Origin: UBA1161 sp002311745
GTDB taxonomy: Bacteria; Planctomycetota; Phycisphaerae; Tepidisphaerales; Tepidisphaeraceae
DNA length: 64,000 nt
Assembly: GCA_050018415.1 (NCBI GenBank)
Contig: JBEKAB010000001.1
Location: forward strand, 124,001-188,000
Direction of reading: 5' to 3'
Every line of letters begins with the position of its first letter. The stretch's first letter is position 1. The position numbers and the translations under genes are program-made. The notes under the pieces are model-generated. The model saw only the letters and a list, made by a program, of their open reading frames with translations, made no database searches and was not told where the DNA came from. Shown here in pieces: positions 1 through 7,206 of this stretch.

Positions 1-1
1 C

Positions 2-610
2 ATTCAGCAAGCCTTCACCGCGGCCCTGGCGGCAAAGCTGAAGGTACCGGAAATCTTTCAAACAGTCCAAAGCGCCAGCCCGCGAATTTCCGTGCCCCTG
101 GTGGCCATGGTCAGTTTCAGCATCGTCTTCCGTTACGGACCGCAGCGATTTTTCGCCGATGCCCGCGACAGCGGCTTTGGCGGCGTCATCATCCCCGATC
201 TGCCCCCGCCCCAGGCTCAATCCACCTGCCGACAAATCCGCGATGCCGCTCTGGACACGATCCTCCTGGTGGCCCCCACCACGCCCCTCGACCGCCGCCG
301 CCAGATCGTCAGCCTCTGCAGCGGTTTCGTTTATTATCTATCCCTCTCCGGCATCACCGGGGTGCGCGATCATTTGCCGCCTGACATCCTCGACAACGTC
401 CGCCAACTCAAGAGCCTGACCGATCTGCCCATCTGCGTCGGATTTGGAATCTCCAAACCCCAGCATTTGGCTTGGCTGGCGCAGGCGGCCGATGCCGCGG
501 TCGTCGGTAGCGCCATCGTCCAGCGCATGGCCGAGTCTGCTTCCGCTCCGCCAGCCGCCGTCGCACAATCCGTCGCCCAGTTTTGCCGACAGCTTCTGGG
601 CGGCCAATAG
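2..610 (+). CDS. trpA: tryptophan synthase alpha subunit, 5' end outside the window
   Basis: The frame is open from base 2 and ends at TAG 608-610, so the N-terminal codons lie upstream of the window. TrpA cleaves indole-3-glycerol phosphate to indole and glyceraldehyde-3-phosphate and channels indole to TrpB. Visible family segments are GGVIIPDLPPPQAQ (the loop holding the usual catalytic aspartate), GFVYYLSLSGITGVR (the GFxYxxSxxGxTG phosphate-binding stretch), PICVGFGIS and AVVGSAIV, all in the expected order of a TIM barrel. In most TrpA proteins a YNP motif follows the first barrel strand; here the segment reads VAMVSFSIVF, a local deviation. trpB and other trp genes would be expected upstream. 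Confidence 0.93.
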   Translation: MQQAFTAALAAKLKVPEIFQTVQSASPRISVPLVAMVSFSIVFRYGPQRFFADARDSGFGGVIIPDLPPPQAQSTCRQIRDAALDTILLVAPTTPLDRRRQIVSLCSGFVYYLSLSGITGVRDHLPPDILDNVRQLKSLTDLPICVGFGISKPQHLAWLAQAADAAVVGSAIVQRMAESASAPPAAVAQSVAQFCRQLLGGQ

Positions 611-612
611 CC

Positions 613-626
613 TCCGCAGCTGCGGA
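613..626. terminator. short palindrome just after trpA, possible weak terminator
   Basis: TCCGCAGCTGCGGA is a perfect 14-base palindrome three bases after the trpA stop. It has no T-run, so it is at best a weak or Rho-assisted end of the trp transcript. This is inference from position only. Confidence 0.3.
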
Positions 627-772
627 AACCCCCTCCCATCATCGCGTCTCGTAAGAATGCACGGATGTCGTTGCCGCAACCATGCTTGCGCCACGGCGGC
701 CGGGCGTTTTGCTTCGCGGCCCGGCAGGTGATTCTAAACGGCCGCCTTTGTTCTAACCTCGCCGGAGATACA

Positions 773-1405
773 GTGTCATTGTTTATGGAGCCAAAGGCAT
801 CTGATCGCGGCGCCTCGCGGCGTACCGAAGCGCCAAGCGACGGCCACTTGGTGCAACAGACCCTGGCCGGTCAGCGCGAGGCGTTTGATGCGCTGACCCG
901 CCGCCACCAACGTCAGGCCGTCGCGGTGGCCTATCGGCTCCTGGGCGATGAACACGACGCCCTGGAGGTGACGCAGGATGCGCTGCTCAAGGCGTACGCC
1001 AGCCTCGCGACCCTGCAAAAGCCGGAGGCTTTTGCCGGCTGGCTGATGCGGATCGTTTCGAACCTGTCGCTGAACTTTCGGCGAGGTCGAAAATCACGCG
1101 GGCAGTTGCCGCTGGATGACGTGCTGGGCCCGACCGACGCCGCCGACGCCGGCGCCGGCAGCGACTGGATGAGCCGCGACGCCGATCCCGTCCGCAAGCT
1201 CCAGGGCAAGGAACTGGGCCAGCGGCTCCAAGAAGCACTGGGCCAACTGCCCGAAAAGCAGCGCTTGGCCATCATTCTGTTCACCATGGAACAGATGCCC
1301 CAGAAACAAGTGGCCGAGGCGCTGCAATGCAGCGTCGAGGCCGTCAAATGGCACGTGTTCCAGGGAAGAAAAAACTTGCGCGAACTTTTGCAAGAGCACC
1401 TTTGA
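773..1405 (+). CDS. ECF-type RNA polymerase sigma factor
   Basis: About 210 residues with the sigma-70 region 2 helix bundle (YRLLGDEHDALEVTQDALLK, then AFAGWLMRIVSNLSLNFRR) and region 4 helix-turn-helix (LPEKQRLAIILFTMEQM, then KQVAEALQCSVEAVKWHVFQ). It should direct core RNA polymerase to a small regulon. I chose GTG 773 because GGAG lies five bases before it; ATG 785 in the same frame is the alternative. The next gene starts seven bases after the stop and encodes a probable membrane anti-sigma factor, the usual pairing. The region between 2 and 4 carries an acidic, Gly/Ala-rich linker (DAADAGAGSD). Confidence 0.9.
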   Translation: MSLFMEPKASDRGASRRTEAPSDGHLVQQTLAGQREAFDALTRRHQRQAVAVAYRLLGDEHDALEVTQDALLKAYASLATLQKPEAFAGWLMRIVSNLSLNFRRGRKSRGQLPLDDVLGPTDAADAGAGSDWMSRDADPVRKLQGKELGQRLQEALGQLPEKQRLAIILFTMEQMPQKQVAEALQCSVEAVKWHVFQGRKNLRELLQEHL

Positions 1406-1412
1406 AAGACCC

Positions 1413-1985
1413 ATGACCGACGATCTGGAATTCTCGCTGATGCAGTACTTGGACGGCACCCTGTCCCAAGAGCAGCGGCTCGCGCTGGAACAGCAACTGG
1501 CCCAGGACCCCCAGCTTCAGACGCTCCTGCAGCAGCACCGCAAGCTCAACGATTTACTCAAAGCGCCCGCCTCCCTGCCGGAGGTTCGATGGGACGCGCT
1601 GGCCCAGGGCATTTCCTCGGCGGTCGCCGCTCATACGCCGCCCGTGCAAAGCTACAGGTTGCAGGATTACGCGCTGCCCCGTGCGTGGGTCGGGGCAGCG
1701 GCTCTTGCCGCCTGCATGCTGATCGCAGCCACCGTCCTTTTCCATCTCAAATGGGGCGCGCCAAACCATGTCGCGGTCTCGCAACAGCCGAACACCGCCA
1801 TCGCCGAGGCCAGCGTCACCGGGCCGCAAATCGAAACTGCGGCCGGCTCCGCCGTCGCCGAGGTGGCTCTTGGCCCGACTCCGGCGCAAGCCGGTCTGTG
1901 GCACGACGTCTCCGGCGTCGTCATTCAGCCCTCTCACGTCTACATCGCCTCTGCCGCCACGAGCCTGGATCGACCCGTGCACTAG
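1413..1985 (+). CDS. probable membrane anti-sigma factor
   Basis: A 190-residue protein with an acidic, helical N-terminus (MTDDLEFSLMQYLDGTLSQ) typical of anti-sigma domains that count residues of a short helical bundle, one membrane segment at about residues 95-112 (AAALAACMLIAATVLF) and a short outer domain. There is no HxxxCxxC zinc motif, so it is not a ZAS-type factor. It lies seven bases after the ECF sigma gene and ten before an STN-domain protein. The call rests on position, topology and the N-terminal motif; no partner specificity can be read from the sequence. Confidence 0.7.
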   Translation: MTDDLEFSLMQYLDGTLSQEQRLALEQQLAQDPQLQTLLQQHRKLNDLLKAPASLPEVRWDALAQGISSAVAAHTPPVQSYRLQDYALPRAWVGAAALAACMLIAATVLFHLKWGAPNHVAVSQQPNTAIAEASVTGPQIETAAGSAVAEVALGPTPAQAGLWHDVSGVVIQPSHVYIASAATSLDRPVH

Positions 1986-1995
1986 GAGCATCACC

Positions 1996-2952
1996 ATGCG
2001 ATGGTTTTGGTTGGCTCTGCTGATGTGCGGCGCTCTCCTGACCCCGCGTCTCTACGCGCAACGCACTTCCGCCCTGATCGGCCAGGCCCTGGACAAGCAG
2101 CTGCCGCAGGCTGAATTCAAATTCAGCGGCACGCTGCCCCAGGCCATCGCCGCCTTCGGCGACATGACCGGCGTCCGCATCGAAGCGGATGATGCCGTTT
2201 ACGACGCCCTGCCCTGGGGCGATCTGACCACCTTCCACGCCGAGTTCAAACACCAGACCCTTCGCCAAGCCCTGACCGCCATCTGCCAAAAACTCGGTCT
2301 GCAATATGACCTGCAAGACCAGGCCGTCCATCTGTCTCCCCTGCCCGCCCTGCAGCGCCTAGGCCGCCGCTGCACCGTCGAGGAATTGCAGGCCCTGGAT
2401 CTTCTCGGCCGCACGCCCCTCGAGGCCAAGGAGTTGAGCCTCCCGGCCGTCAAGCTCCTGGCCCTGATCGACGACAGACTGGAAAAATCCCCCTATGCCG
2501 TCGAGAACCGCGCCTTCCCTCCCCAGAACAAGACGACCCTCAACGTCTCGCGGCACTCCACCCTGCTCGACGCCCTGGAGGAAATTTCCCTGCAAACCAG
2601 CGCCACTTGGTATCCCTGGGGCCAAACCATCGTCGTGCTCGGCAAAACCGATCAAATCTGCATGCAGCTTTCCAAGCGCATCTCGACGCGCTTCAACGGC
2701 GAAGATGTCAGCGACGTCTTACTGGAACTCTCCAAACGCAGCGGCGTGGCATTTCAGATCCAGCCCGGCGCCGTGCAAAAGATCGCGCCCCAGTTCCGAA
2801 CCATTCGCCTGGTCCTGGACAACGCGACGATTCAGCAGACCCTGGAGAGCATTTCCGGCTTCACCGGCCTTGCCTACACCGTCACCGACGATGGCGTAAG
2901 GATTTACACCCCTTTGCCCGCCACCGCCGCCGCCACGACGCAATCCAATTAA
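1996..2952 (+). CDS. exported protein with STN (secretin/TonB short N-terminal)-like domains
   Basis: 318 residues from ATG 1996, chosen because AGGAG sits at 1984-1988 and a signal peptide begins directly (MRWFWLALLMCGALLTPRLYAQ). The mature part shows two or three repeats of the STN pattern, in which a short beta-alpha-beta unit is followed by 'L..AL..I....GL.Y....': FSGTLPQAIAAFGDMTGVRI / TLRQALTAICQKLGLQYDL, then STLLDALEEISLQTSATWY, then TIQQTLESISGFTGLAYTV. STN domains precede secretin pores and TonB receptors, where they interact with periplasmic partners. No secretin or beta-barrel domain follows here. The sigma/anti-sigma/STN order recalls Fec-type surface signalling, but this is an analogy. 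Confidence 0.7.
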   Translation: MRWFWLALLMCGALLTPRLYAQRTSALIGQALDKQLPQAEFKFSGTLPQAIAAFGDMTGVRIEADDAVYDALPWGDLTTFHAEFKHQTLRQALTAICQKLGLQYDLQDQAVHLSPLPALQRLGRRCTVEELQALDLLGRTPLEAKELSLPAVKLLALIDDRLEKSPYAVENRAFPPQNKTTLNVSRHSTLLDALEEISLQTSATWYPWGQTIVVLGKTDQICMQLSKRISTRFNGEDVSDVLLELSKRSGVAFQIQPGAVQKIAPQFRTIRLVLDNATIQQTLESISGFTGLAYTVTDDGVRIYTPLPATAAATTQSN

Positions 2953-3050
2953 CGGCCGGTCCTTCCCCACACACCCATCCCAACGACGCACACCCCCGAC
3001 CTCGTCATTGAGCCGGCCGGTCCCCCGGCCGGTCTTTCCCCACGCGCAAC

Positions 3051-3175
3051 TCAATGCGTCACCGCCCCGAAGCACGCCGCGCCCACCACCTTCGCGTATT
3101 TCGCCAGCGCACCGTGCGTATAGCGCGGCGTCGGAGCCTTCCACCGCGTCCGGCGGCGAGCCAGTTCCTCGTCGT
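3051..3175 (-). pseudogene. orphan 3' end of a second ilvD copy
   Basis: On the minus strand this stretch reads as the last 40 codons of dihydroxy-acid dehydratase followed by TGA (3051-3053), ending ...YAKVVGAACFGAVTH. It aligns without gaps to the end of the intact ilvD (4561-4684): about 20 mismatches in 124 bases (84% identity) and about 7 changes in 40 residues, and the frame is intact. Homology stops abruptly near 3175. No upstream coding part or start exists, so it cannot be a functional gene. It lies 1.4 kb downstream of ilvD in the same orientation, with the PEP-CTERM gene between. Confidence 0.85.
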
Positions 3176-3638
3176 CTCGCCCCGGCAAGGGACACCGCGC
3201 CTTATCCGTTTCATTACGCGTCGCACGCAGTTCATATGCTGCGGTGTACTCACAATGCGTGCATCGCCTGTTGCATCGGCTGAAGGTGAGGAATGAGCCA
3301 GATTCTCCAGTTACAACTCCTGCATTACGGCACGCGTTTACCGCTTTGCGACATCACCCCGCGCGGCTCCGCCCTCGCTTTCGCCGAGAAATAGCCACCC
3401 GCTTGCATATAGAAACGAAAATATGTCCCTTTTTGCAGGCTGGTTGTATTGATTCTTCGCGCCTCAAAATCCTGTCCCGGCCGAAACGGAAAATTCGCAG
3501 ATATTATCGCTTCTTCGCTGGAAAACGCCCACTTTTTCCTTGATGTCGTCGGTGTCCCCAGTATACAGACGACGGAACAAAGCTGATTGCACGTCGCCTT
3601 GTTTTGAGTGTGGCTGTCTTTTTGGAAGGGAGGGAACC
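3176..3638. other. intergenic region before the PEP-CTERM gene, no gene seen
   Basis: About 460 bases, visibly richer in A and T than the flanks. It has short open frames but none with a plausible start, ribosome site or conserved look. It should hold the promoter of the PEP-CTERM gene; I could not pick a convincing -35/-10 pair. Its left boundary coincides with the breakpoint of the ilvD remnant. Confidence 0.4.
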
Positions 3639-4505
3639 ATGTTGCGTCGCGCAAGCTGTTGGGCCGTTGGGGTCGCTGCCGCAGGGTTGGTCGCCATACC
3701 GGCCGCCCGTGGGGCGGATTTCCAACTCGGCCTCGTGGGTGAGGGCGTTGAGTATTCGCAAACAAGTTCAGCGGCGCCCGGCGCGCCATCCAGTAGCCTG
3801 TCGGGAAACACCTCGCCGTTTGACTTTGCTGCCTCCGTCCTCGGGCAGCCAATTTCGGTCTCCAGCGCTACCGTCACGGGCGGCCCCCATTCGCTCAACG
3901 ATCCTTTGAGCCAGGATTCACCAGGAGCCAACTTCTATCGCGATCTCTACCAAAGTTCCTTGTCCAACCTGGAGGGCTTTGACGGGACCTACAGCCTCCA
4001 AGTCAATACCGTGCACGATGGCACCAAGACCTTCAATGACCTGTCGCTCTCCGGCGACAGTTTTCCTGGCGCCAGCCACATCACCAACTGGAGCGCCCTG
4101 CAATCGGCGAACGTGAATCAGGGCATCACGGTTGATTGGACCCCCTCGAATGTGTCAGCCGACACGCTCGCGGTGCTCGGCGTTAGTAGCGTTGGCAATG
4201 GGCCTGACGTTTTCGAAACGCCCCTTCCCAGCCAACCAGGCGTTTTGACCGGAGCCACGACCAGCGTCACGATTCCCGCTGGCACTCTGTTGGCCGGCGA
4301 AACCTACACGGTGGAATTGCTCGAGCTTAATCCCGTCAGCGGCGACACCTCGACCTACCCAGGGGCATTGGTTGGGTCCGGCTACGCAAGCGACACCGTA
4401 TTCGACATCACGACGGTGCCTGAGCCGGCATCGATCTCCCTCCTGGTTCTCGGCAGTGTGCCGATGCTGATGCGCCGCCGCCGGCAACGGAGTGAGCCGA
4501 ATTGA
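3639..4505 (+). CDS. PEP-CTERM sorting domain protein
   Basis: 288 residues. The start ATG 3639 follows a good ribosome site (GGGAGGGAACC) and gives a signal peptide (SCWAVGVAAAGLVAIPAARGADF). The C-terminus is a textbook PEP-CTERM signal: TVPEPASISLLVLGS, hydrophobic segment, then RRRRQR. Such proteins are cut and transferred by an exosortase (EpsH family) to the surface or matrix. The body is rich in Ser, Thr, Gly and Asn and has no recognised domain. No exosortase gene is in the window. The gene lies between the intact ilvD and a remnant of an ilvD 3' end, which suggests it arrived by insertion. Confidence 0.88.
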   Translation: MLRRASCWAVGVAAAGLVAIPAARGADFQLGLVGEGVEYSQTSSAAPGAPSSSLSGNTSPFDFAASVLGQPISVSSATVTGGPHSLNDPLSQDSPGANFYRDLYQSSLSNLEGFDGTYSLQVNTVHDGTKTFNDLSLSGDSFPGASHITNWSALQSANVNQGITVDWTPSNVSADTLAVLGVSSVGNGPDVFETPLPSQPGVLTGATTSVTIPAGTLLAGETYTVELLELNPVSGDTSTYPGALVGSGYASDTVFDITTVPEPASISLLVLGSVPMLMRRRRQRSEPN

Positions 4506-4560
4506 TGTCGTAGGCACCTAGCCCGGAAAATTCAGTTTCACCGCCGATCACGCGACCGGC

Positions 4561-6225
4561 TCAATGCGTCACCGCGCCGAAGCACGCGGGGCCGACCAGC
4601 TTGGCGTATTTGGCCAACGCGCCGCGCGTATAACGCGGCGGAGGTGCTTTCCACGCCGCTCGGCGGCGAGTCAGTTCCTCGTCGCTCAGTTCCACGCGGA
4701 TCGTGCCCCTTTCCGCATCCACCGCGATGATGTCCCCATCGCGCAGAAGCGCGATCGGCCCGCCGACAATCGCCTCGGGGCCGATGTGCCCGGCCATCAG
4801 CCCGCGCGTCGCGCCGCTGAATCGGCCGTCCGTGATCAGGCACACCTCGTAGCCCAGACCCTGCCCGACGATGGCCGCCGTCACCCCCAGCATCTCGCGC
4901 ATGCCCGGGCCGCCCTTGGGGCCCTCGTAGCGGATGACCACGCTGTCCCCTTTTTTGATCTGCTGCGCTTGCACCGCCGCCATGCACTGCTCTTCGCTGT
5001 CGAACACCCGTGCCGGCCCGCGATGCTGCAATCGCTTGACCCCCGCCGTCTTGATCACGCACCCATCGGGAGCCAGATTCCCGCGCAGAATGTGCAACCC
5101 GCCCGTCTTTTCCAGGGCGCGCGACACCGGCAGAATCACGTCCTGATCCGCCTTGAGCGACACGCCGGCTAGGTTTTCCGCCACCGTCCTGCCCGTGCAG
5201 GTCAGACACTCGCCGTGGATCAGTTTCTCATCCAGCAGCGATTTCATGATGGCCGGGATTCCGCCGGCGTGGAACACGTCCAGGGCGGTGTAGCGGCCGA
5301 ACGGCTTGAGATCGGCGATGATCGGCGTGCGCCGGCTGATTCGGTCGATGTCGTCCAGCGTCAAACTCACGCCGCACTCGTACGCGATCGCCGGCAGATG
5401 CAATGCCGAGTTGGTCGATCCCCCGGTTGCCGCCGCGATCGCCACCGCGTTCTCAAACGCCTCTCGGGTCATGATGTCGCGCGGGCGGATGTTCTTTTCC
5501 ATGAGGCGCAGCACCTGCTTGCCGCATTCCACCGCGTAAGCATCCCGCGCCGTGTCCACCGCCGGCGGCGAGCCGCTGCCCGGCAGCGCCATGCCGATCG
5601 CCTCCGCCACGCACGCCATCGTGTTGGCCGTGAACTGCCCGCCGCAGCTTCCGGCCGATGGACAGGCGTTGCATTCCATCTCGTACAAATCCGCATCGCT
5701 CATCTTCCCCGCCGCATGCGCCCCCACCGCCTCGTACACGTCTTGGACCGTCACGTCCTTGCCCTTGAATTTCCCCGGCAAGATCGTCCCGCCGTACAGG
5801 AAGATGCTGGGCACGTTCAGCCGAGCCATCGCCATCAGCATCCCCGGCAGACTCTTGTCGCACCCGGCCAGCCCCACCAGGGCGTCGTAGCCGTGCGCGT
5901 TCATCATCAATTCCACAGAATCCGCGATCACCTCGCGCGACACCAGCGACGCCTTCATCCCCTCGTGGCCCATGGCGATCCCATCCGACACCGCGATGGT
6001 GACGAATTCCCGCGGCGTCCCGCCCGCCGCCTTCACTCCTTCCTTGACCGCTTTGGCCTGACGGTCCAGGGTCAGATTGCACGGCGTGGCTTCGTTCCAC
6101 GTGCTGGCCACGCCCACCCATGGGCGATGGATATCCTGGTCGGTCAATCCCATCGAGCGGAAAAACGCCCGTTGCGGCGCACGCTGGTCGCCTTCGGTCA
6201 CAACGCTGCTGCGGGGTCGATCCAT
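4561..6225 (-). CDS. ilvD: dihydroxy-acid dehydratase
   Basis: 554 residues, full length for the family. IlvD converts 2,3-dihydroxy-isovalerate and 2,3-dihydroxy-3-methylvalerate to the 2-keto acids of the valine and isoleucine pathways, using an iron-sulfur cluster as Lewis acid. Visible ligands are Cys49 (NEATPCNL), Cys122 with the adjacent Lys123 (AGCDKSLPG) and Cys194 (AGSCGGQFTANTM); the three-cysteine pattern fits the [2Fe-2S] class. The Mg-site Asp is in AVSDGIAMGHEGM and the C-terminal GRFSGATRG motif is present. The start ATG at 6223-6225 is divergent from the HAD gene at 6343. The 3' end of this gene may itself have been replaced; see the remnant at 3051. Confidence 0.97.
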   Translation of the reverse strand: MDRPRSSVVTEGDQRAPQRAFFRSMGLTDQDIHRPWVGVASTWNEATPCNLTLDRQAKAVKEGVKAAGGTPREFVTIAVSDGIAMGHEGMKASLVSREVIADSVELMMNAHGYDALVGLAGCDKSLPGMLMAMARLNVPSIFLYGGTILPGKFKGKDVTVQDVYEAVGAHAAGKMSDADLYEMECNACPSAGSCGGQFTANTMACVAEAIGMALPGSGSPPAVDTARDAYAVECGKQVLRLMEKNIRPRDIMTREAFENAVAIAAATGGSTNSALHLPAIAYECGVSLTLDDIDRISRRTPIIADLKPFGRYTALDVFHAGGIPAIMKSLLDEKLIHGECLTCTGRTVAENLAGVSLKADQDVILPVSRALEKTGGLHILRGNLAPDGCVIKTAGVKRLQHRGPARVFDSEEQCMAAVQAQQIKKGDSVVIRYEGPKGGPGMREMLGVTAAIVGQGLGYEVCLITDGRFSGATRGLMAGHIGPEAIVGGPIALLRDGDIIAVDAERGTIRVELSDEELTRRRAAWKAPPPRYTRGALAKYAKLVGPACFGAVTH

Positions 6226-6342
6226 TGAAAACTCCGGTTGAATTTGGGCTGCCTAGATTACAACTCTTGCGGCGGCGGCACTAATCCAGCGCCCCGGCGC
6301 AAACCGCTTGCCTTCAGCCGGCCAAAAGCTCTAATCCATTGC

Positions 6343-7203
6343 ATGCATCGCCAGGCCGTTTCACGCCGCCGAATCTCGCCCAAGGCCAAAGCACGCGACC
6401 GCGCCATTCGCCTTCTCGCCATCGATCTGGATGGAACGCTTTTAGATGACTCCAAGCAAATCAGCCTGCCAACCGCCCGGGCCTTGGCCAATCTCGCCGG
6501 CGGCGGCATCAAGATCATCATGGCCTCCGCCCGCCCGCCGCGCAGCGTGCGCCACATCTACAACCGGCTTGGCCTGGACACCTGGCAGATCAATTACAAC
6601 GGCGCTTTGATCTGGGACGAACCGACCGGCACCGCCGTTTTTCATCGCCCCATGCCCGCGCAGACCGTGCGCCGCATCATCGACCTTGCCCGCTTGCGCT
6701 TCCCCGACGCCCTGGTGAGCTGCGAAGTCCTGGACCGCTGGTACACCGATCGGTTCGATCAGACTTACACCACGGAAACCGGCCGACTGTTCAAGCCGGA
6801 CGTCATCGCCCCCCTGGACCAGTTCTGCTGCCAACCGATCACCAAGCTGATGCTCTTGGGCCAACCCGGGATGATCGATGCCTTGGAGCCGATCCTGGCC
6901 GGTGCTGCTGACGGACAGCTCACCATCGTTAGCGCCGATCCGCAGCTCTTGCAGGTGATGGATCGCCGCGTCAGCAAGGCCGTGGCGCTTCAGAGGGTCG
7001 CCGAGCACTACAACGTGCCGATGCAGAACGTCATGGCCATCGGCGATGCGCCCAACGACGTGGGTATGCTGCAGATCGCCGGCGTCGCCGTCGCCATGGA
7101 CAACGCCCACGACGTCGTCAAGCGCGCGGCGCATTGGATTGCGCCATCCAACAACCATGACGGCGTGCGTGCCGCCCTGGCCCGATACGGCCTGTGCGAT
7201 TGA
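6343..7203 (+). CDS. HAD-superfamily hydrolase, Cof/YidA subfamily
   Basis: 286 residues from ATG 6343 (start not certain; no clear ribosome site). The four HAD motifs are visible: DLDGT with Asp28 nucleophile and Asp30 general acid, MASARPP (motif II Ser), Lys in RRVSKAVALQRV (motif III) and GDAPNDVGML (motif IV). The long insert between motifs II and III is the IIB-type cap. Members remove phosphate from small phosphorylated metabolites such as sugar phosphates or flavin precursors; the substrate cannot be told. A distant paralogue lies at 46997. Confidence 0.85.
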   Translation: MHRQAVSRRRISPKAKARDRAIRLLAIDLDGTLLDDSKQISLPTARALANLAGGGIKIIMASARPPRSVRHIYNRLGLDTWQINYNGALIWDEPTGTAVFHRPMPAQTVRRIIDLARLRFPDALVSCEVLDRWYTDRFDQTYTTETGRLFKPDVIAPLDQFCCQPITKLMLLGQPGMIDALEPILAGAADGQLTIVSADPQLLQVMDRRVSKAVALQRVAEHYNVPMQNVMAIGDAPNDVGMLQIAGVAVAMDNAHDVVKRAAHWIAPSNNHDGVRAALARYGLCD

Positions 7204-7206
7204 CCC

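Noticed and set aside
3244..3543. 99-codon frame before the PEP-CTERM gene
   Set aside because: No start signal; Arg-rich composition of random sequence.
5215..6228. 337-codon plus-strand frame
   Set aside because: His/Arg-rich shadow of ilvD.
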